Translations under genes and position numbers: made by a program | Shown: positions 58,529 to 64,000 of the stretch, in pieces | Layout of the letters: each line of letters starts with the position of its first letter | Position numbering within the stretch: the stretch's first letter is position 1 | Notes under the pieces: model-generated | Told to the model about the DNA's origin: nothing | The model's input: the letters and a program-made list of their open reading frames with translations, nothing else | The model's database searches: none | NCBI RefSeq assembly: GCF_002994745.2 | Contig: NC_037093.1 | Span: forward strand, 32,837,884-32,901,883 | Direction of reading: 5' to 3' | Origin: Rosa chinensis | Lineage: Eukaryota > Streptophyta > Magnoliopsida > Rosales > Rosaceae | Length of the DNA stretch: 64,000 nucleotides

Positions 58529-59643
58529 TGAGTAATCTGAACAAGTTGAACTTTGTTCCGCTGGAGACAACTGGCGCAGGATACCATAGATGGGTCTGAG
58601 ATGTGCGCCAACATTTTAAGGCTGATGGACTTCTGGAAACCATCCAAGAGCCTAGTCAGAATGTGCTCTCTATAGAGCAAGCTAATGTTTTCGAAGCAAA
58701 TCAAGCTAAGGCCATAATTCTCATGACAAGGCACATGAATGACGCGCTCCAAAGTGAATTACTCAATAAGGAAGACCCTAGAAAACTATGGGTGGAACTT
58801 GAGCAGCGATTTGGCAACGTTCGTGACTCCCTGCTTCCTGATTTAGAAGTGAGATGGCATAGCCTCCGCTTTTGTGATTTCAAGTCTGTACTTAATTATA
58901 ACTCGGAAGCTCTTTGTATCAAGTCTTTGATGGAGTTTTGTGGCAAAACCATAACTGATACGATGTTGATCGAGAAGACTCTCTCTACCTTCCCCATCTC
59001 TGCACTGATGATTTCAAAGAATTATCACCATCTCTGCACTGATGATTTCAAAGAATTATCAGATTGATGTGAATGCAGGATGTATCACAAGGTTTCATGA
59101 GCTTATTGGAGCCATGAACGTAGCTGAAAAGCACTATAATATCCTTGTGAAGAACTATAATGCTAGACCTGTGGGAACCAAGTCTATTCCGGAGTCTAAC
59201 TATAATCGCGCCCCCAAGGGAGGACGCAAGGAGTGAAACCTTAAGAATAGGGACAATTCTGGACATTTGGTCCATATTCTAGCCCTAAAGAGGAAGGAAA
59301 CCGCCAAGAGAGGCGTGCAAGGAACCGTGGAGGTCAACGTGTGAAGAGAGAGAGAGGCGGAGCCTCCGGCCATGGTGGTGACGCCACCAAGAGTAATGGT
59401 CGTCCAAATCGCGCCCCAAATGAGCCTCGATCAAGGGAGCCTGACCATAATGATGTTTGTCTTCGATGTGGATCAACCGGACATTGGTCCAAAACATGTA
59501 GAGTATCCCAGAATGTTGCAGACGCATACAAAGTGTATCGTGAAGCAAGGGAGGCGCACTACATGGAGCAAGAAGATCATGAAGATGACGTTGCTCTTAG
59601 GGTGGACGACTTCAAGGGCCAAGAAACTGGCGATTTTGATTAA
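58529..59643 (+). pseudogene. Copia I gag
   Basis: MSNLNKLNFVPLETTGAGYH begins the protein. A TGA follows at about 58598, where H has a cysteine codon. The UBN2-type core (LWVELEQRFGNVRDSLLPDL) is open to 59065. A 34-bp tandem duplication (58995-59028 and 59029-59062) shifts the frame. The CCHC knuckle CLRCGSTGHWSKTC (about 59461-59502) is intact near the C-terminus, and the tail ends with TAA at 59641. The capsid would coat the element RNA; this copy is dead. Confidence 0.88.
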
Positions 59644-60003
59644 GCCCTTTAATTTTCCAAGAGATGTAGGCAATTGCCATATTATTTTTGTAGTAGATGC
59701 CAATGGTATTAGTCTTTCTTCAAAGTAGGCGTACTTAATGTAAGTGTGATGTCTAGGAAGGTTTTGAGATAAGTGGTACTTAAGTGAGCTTTGCTCCACC
59801 GACATCTCTCTACTCACCTGGTCACATTTGCATTGGAATTACCGAAAGGAGTTAGACGACTACCATTGTTTAGCATTAGCTAGTTTATTGGATTAGATTT
59901 TCTTTGGTCAAAGAAACAATGATGTAATTCTTTTTGGCTTATTAATAAAAGTTGAGTTATTTTCTTTATGACTCCTTTTTAATTATGAGCTTTTCTTTTA
60001 GGA
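59644..60003 (+). other. Gag-pol spacer with splice-acceptor-like end (Copia I)
   Basis: A 360-bp AT-rich non-coding spacer separates gag and protease. It ends in a pyrimidine run and AG (AGCTTTTCTTTTAG, 59988-60001) two bases before the protease ATG at 60004. This layout suggests that pol is made from a spliced RNA rather than by frameshifting. The homologous spacer exists in H and is missing from F. Confidence 0.5.
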
Positions 60004-60640
60004 ATGGATTATAGAGAACTACAATGTCTTGCGGATAGTGCGACTACGCACACCATTCTACGCCATAGACAATTATTCTTAGAGATGTTGCCTACACATT
60101 CCTCTGTGACTACGATGGCTGGGTCATCAGGTTTAGTTCAAGGACATGGAATAGCCCAATTCCTATTGCCAAATGGCACCTTGATTAAAGTCACAGAAGC
60201 TCTCTACGCTCCTAAGGCAAATCGAACCTTATTGAGCTTTAAGGATATAAGAGCCAACGGATTCCATGCGGAAACGCATACTGAGAACTGAAAAGAGTTC
60301 CTTTGTATCACCTCTAACGATTGCAGATGGAAGCGCATCTTAGAGAAGCTTATGTGTCAATCTAGTGGACTTTATGTCACTACAATTTGACCAATTGAAT
60401 CCAATAATGTAATAAAAGAAGATCTCTTGGGTTCTGACACATATTGGCTTTGGCATGACCGACTAGGACATCCTGGTCGTGATATGATGATCTGTATACT
60501 AAAGACTTCACATGGACATCCATTCTTTAGAGTGAGAATAAGCAAGAATCAAAAATTCTCGGACTTAGCAAGATCGCCACAACTGCAGCTTTTGGCGCTG
60601 CTGCGATCTTGGGCTGCCGAAAGGCCGCCCACGTCCCATG
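60004..60640 (+). pseudogene. Copia I protease and pre-integrase domain
   Basis: ECLADSATTHTI-like sequence (CLADSATTHTILRHRQ) has the catalytic Asp. LYAPKANRTLLSFKDIRANG follows. A TGA at 60289-60291 and further stops break it. YWLWHDRLGHPGRDMMICIL (from about 60440) is the zinc-binding pre-integrase domain. The frame is lost near 60600. Confidence 0.85.
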
Positions 60641-62387
60641 TGATGACACTGTAAATGGCACCAACCATGAGCATGACGCCATGGTTGTTCCTCCCCCAGG
60701 CCATGACGCCATAAACAACAATTTCCATGGCTCCAACGCCTTGATGGGAGATGTAATCACACATTTTGCTTCTAATAGCGCTACAGACGCTCAGGCCCAA
60801 CCAAAATCCTCATTGGTTGCTTCTAAGGCCCCTCGCTCGTTTTGCAAAGTCTGTTCCTTTGGGAAATTAGGACCGAGACCGTCCTACGCAAAGGATCCCA
60901 AAATACTCATTCTTTTCTTACAGAGAATCCAAGGGGATATCTGTGAACCAATTCAACCATCATGCGGACCTTTTAAATACTTTATGGTATTGGTTGATGC
61001 GTCAACATGCTGGTCACAAGTCGCGCTGTTGTCCACTCGAAATGCTGTTTATGCTAAACTCCTCACCCAGATTATCCGTCTACGGGCTCACTACCTTGAC
61101 TATCCTATTAAGTCAATTCGACTTGATAATGCTGGGGAGTTTACATCGAAAACTTTCGATGACTATTGCATGTCACTGGAGATTGATGTAGAGCATCCAG
61201 TTCCCCATGTTCATATCCAAAACGGTCTCGCAGAAGCCGCTATCAAACGACTACAGATGATAGCACAGACATTGGTTATGCGCACCAATCTTCCTGTTTC
61301 TGCTTGGGGATATGCAATATTGCATGCAGCGACGCTAATTCGTCTACAACCCACTGCAACCCAATCTTACTTTGCGTTACAGCTAGTGACTGGGTACGAG
61401 TCTTATATCTCGCACTTACGCATTTTTGGGTGTGCTATTTATGTGCCTATTACGCCGTCACATCGTACTAAGATGGGTCCACAACGACGAATGGGCATCT
61501 ATGTTAGCTATGAATCTCCAACTATTGTTCGCTACCTTGAACCCCTGACAGGCGATCTCTTTACCGCTAGATTTGCGGATAATCACTTTGATGAGACAGT
61601 CTTCCCATCGTTAGGGGGAGATAAGAACACAGATGTTCAACAGGAACGACATGAATTGTCGTGGTCTGTCCCCACTATGTCTCATCTCGATCCCCGTACC
61701 GCACAGTCCGAACTTGAAGTGCGAAGAATAATCGAGCTCCAGAACGTAGCAGATACTCTGCCTGATGCGTTTTCTGATGTTGCCAAAGTGACGAGATCAC
61801 ACATACCTACTTCAAACGTGCCTGCAAGGATCGATGTCCCGAATACTGGACATCACGCCACTCCTGTGACACCAAGAAATGGCGCCATTGCCCAGCATGG
61901 CAATAATGTGACATCTATGGCCGCAGGTCCCGCAAGGAAGCACTGTAGACCGATTGGTTTGAAGGATACTCGCCCTAGAAAGAGAGCGAATGAGGCACAA
62001 ACAAATTCTTTGATCATCGATACTCAAAATCTGTCCCATGAGAATGTTCTGGATTATGGTTATATCAAAGAGACATCATTGGGGGACGCCTCAATGTCAG
62101 AAACTATCCCTAAGAACGTAGAGATCTTTGTGAATTACACTAGTGTACATGGGACGTGGGAAAGAAGCTCCATCATCATTGATGATGTATTCGCGTATTC
62201 AGTAGCGCGTGAGATTATTGAGGCCAATGATATTGAACCATGCTCCGTTGATGAATGCCAACGTAGAGCTGATTGGCCAAAATGGAAAGATGCGATCCAG
62301 GCAGAACTTGATTCTCTAGTGAAAAGAAAGGTATTCGGACCAGTTGTGCAAATACTGCCCAACACCAAACCAGTTGGTCACAAATAG
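60609..62387 (+). pseudogene. Copia I integrase and start of reverse transcriptase
   Basis: A 592-codon open stretch covers FCKVCSFGKLGPRPSYAK, the integrase core with D in IQGDICEP, D in IRLDNAGE and E in NGLAEAAIKR, and the family-specific GDLFTARFADNHFDETVFPS. An integrase C-terminal linker with basic residues follows. The reverse transcriptase start (DWPKWKDAIQAELDSL, VFGPVVQILPNTKPVGHK) ends at a TAG (62385-62387). The first about 70 codons before FCKVCS are poorly conserved and may be out of frame. Confidence 0.87.
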
Positions 62388-63779
62388 GTATTCGTTAGAA
62401 AGCGTAATGAGAGAAACGAGATTGTAAGGTACAAAGCTCGTCTTGTGGCGTAAGGCTTCTCCCAACGCCCTAGAATCGACTATGAGGAGACATAGTCTCC
62501 CGTAATGGACGACATTACGTTCCGCTACCTTGTCAGTTTGGTAGTTTCTGAAAAACTGAACATGCAGCTTATGGATATGGTTACTGCATAACTATATGGG
62601 GATCTAGATACAGAAATATACATGAAGGTCCCAGATGGACTTCAGTTACCCAAATGAAGTGGCTTTAAACCACGGAGCGCGTTTGCGATTAGATTGAAAC
62701 CCTCACTGTATGGATTGAAACAATCCGGACGGATGTGGTATAACCGTCTAAGTGACTACTTGATTGGTAAGGGATATGTCAACAATGAACTATGCCCATG
62801 TGTGTTCATAAAAAGGACAAGTTCCGGATTTGTAATGGTAGTGGTTTATGTCGATGACATGAACATAATTCCCACCCTTAAAGAGTTGAGGGAAACCGCT
62901 GAACACTTGAAATCCGAGTTTGAGATGAAAGATCTTGGGAAAACATGGTTTTGCCTCGGTTTGGAACTTGAGCACCGTAGAGATGGTATCTTGATTCATC
63001 AATCAACTTATACCCAAAAGATGCTTAGGCGTTTTAACACTGACAAGATTAAGCTTTCAAGCACCCCAATGGTCGTCCGTAGTCTTGATCCAAAGAAAGA
63101 TCCATTTCGTCCAAAAGATGACGATGAAGAAGTGCTAGAGGCAGAAGTGCCCTACCTGAGTGCAATAAGCGCATTATTGTACTTAGCACAATGCACAAGA
63201 CCGGATATCTCATTCGCTGTGAACTTGTTAGCTAGATATAGCTCTGCGCCAACACGACGCCATTGGACTGGTGTTAAGGATATCTTTCGATCCCTAAGTG
63301 GTACGATCGATATGAGCTTGTTCTATCCCTACAGAGAGAAGATGGATTCGGACCCATCAAATGCCAGGGACGCCATACATGATGGACCGCGTCCCCTCTC
63401 CCCATCCAAAAAAGATATAAGTGTTTTGGAAGGTTTTGCTGATGCTGGGTACCTCTCTGACCCACACAAAGGTCGTTCCCAAACTGGCTATGTATTCACC
63501 ATGGGAAAAATCGCGATATCTTGGATGTCTACAAAGCAGACCTTAGTCACTATCTCTTCGAATCATGCAGAGATTATTGCTTTTCACGAAGCAGTTTGTG
63601 AATGTATATGGTTACGATCCATAGTTACGTATGTTCGAAGTAATTGTGGTCTGAAGTCTACCATAGATGAGCCTACTAGCATTTACGAGGATAATGCTGC
63701 TTGCATTGAACAAATGAAGCAAGGCTACATCAAAGGCGACAACACCAAACATATATCGCCTAAATTCTTATACAATTAG
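62388..63779 (+). pseudogene. Copia I reverse transcriptase and RNase H
   Basis: The fingers region (62388-62690) has stops near 62451, 62493, 62588 and 62656. From 62694 a 361-codon stretch is open: LYGLKQSGRMWYNRLSDYLI, the active-site VYVDDMN box (about 62848-62868) and FEMKDLGKTWFCLGLELEHR. The RNase H motifs GFADAGYLSD, SSNHAEII and YEDNAAC hold the acidic active-site residues. A TAG at 63777 ends it early; the last about 45 codons of the family protein continue to about 63925 after frame changes. Confidence 0.9.
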
Positions 63780-64000
63780 TAACAACAGAAGCTCCTCAAG
63801 ATCAAAGTAAACCAGATTCGATATGAGGAAAATGTGGTAGACTTGTTTACTAAGTCATTGCCTAAATCCACGTTCAAGAAACATGTGGCAAGGATTGGCT
63901 TGCGGAAATTATCTGAACTTTCATGATCGTAGTCATCAGGGGGAGGCGCAGACATCAAGGGGAGATGTCTACATGTTCATCTCGAAGCGTGAAGGGTGTG

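Larger units (their letters stand above)
57627..64000 (+). mobile_element. Copia element I (+), right end outside window
   Basis: LTR 57627-57843, primer-like site, repeat-rich leader, gag, spacer, protease, integrase, reverse transcriptase and RNase H in order. Pol ends near 63930 and a purine-rich stretch (CAGGGGGAGGCG, AAGGGGAG) is reached at 63936-63966, so only the 3' LTR is missing. Same family as H and related to F. Several stops and frameshifts make it inactive, but it is the best preserved family member here. Confidence 0.92.

Noticed and set aside
58030..58531. Several overlapping 70-133-codon ORFs on both strands
   Set aside because: Tandem CTGCCGA-type repeats in the leader of Copia I keep all frames open.
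28602..64000. Endogenous pararetrovirus
   Set aside because: Domain order is protease-integrase-RT-RNase H with LTRs, which is Copia; no movement or coat protein domains of caulimoviruses are seen.

Overview
The window is nuclear DNA of a flowering plant, probably a eudicot. The evidence is spliced GT-AG introns, plant-type Copia and Gypsy LTR retrotransposons using initiator-Met-tRNA primer sites, a BED-type hAT transposase, a G-type lectin receptor kinase relic, and a plant-like U2AF35-related splicing gene. Rosaceae would fit, but species cannot be decided from sequence alone. Only one host gene looks functional. It is the minor-spliceosome factor of the ZRSR2/RGH3 type (41962-49013, + strand, nine coding exons). 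Almost everything else is nested mobile DNA.

Layout, left to right. 1-2907: partial reverse-strand Gypsy LTR (element A) inserted in the 5' LTR of a Gypsy-like element B (2908-12707). B has 3.4-kb LTRs and no coding capacity, and carries a solo LTR (6502-8226, 5-bp target duplication). B itself sits in the kinase domain of a broken lectin receptor kinase (12708-14300, minus). 14858-15122: two exon fragments of an AP-4 epsilon-like gene. 16570-23395: LTR of an Athila/Tat-like non-autonomous element C, interrupted by a full-length degenerate Copia element D (17126-22136, minus) and followed by C's gag-like ORF (23656-24815). 25919-28498: dead hAT transposon with 8-bp target duplication. 28602-41285: gag-less Copia F, split by the young non-autonomous Gypsy-like element G (31452-40455, TSD GCTAA). 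41962-49611: RGH3-like gene plus a frame-displaced Arg/Ser-rich tail. 50618-56843: Copia H (minus, TSD CTTTT). 57627-64000: Copia I (+, same family as H, runs off the right edge). F is related to H and I.

The most unusual signal is structural rather than coding. All three long Gypsy-type LTRs (A, B, G) carry arrays of short inverted repeats whose loops or flanks are conserved while the stem arms vary, mostly with compensating changes. G and A also share a U3 module upstream of their TATA boxes although the LTRs are otherwise unlike. B and G share an exactly conserved 35-nt internal motif centred on a CTGCAG palindrome. A second theme is RNA processing of the Copia family. H has a splice-acceptor-like site just before gag and I has one just before protease. 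F joins its leader directly to protease, as if copied from a spliced pol RNA.

Limits: all calls were made by reading the sequence. LTR divergences are counts by eye, and no database or folding program was available.
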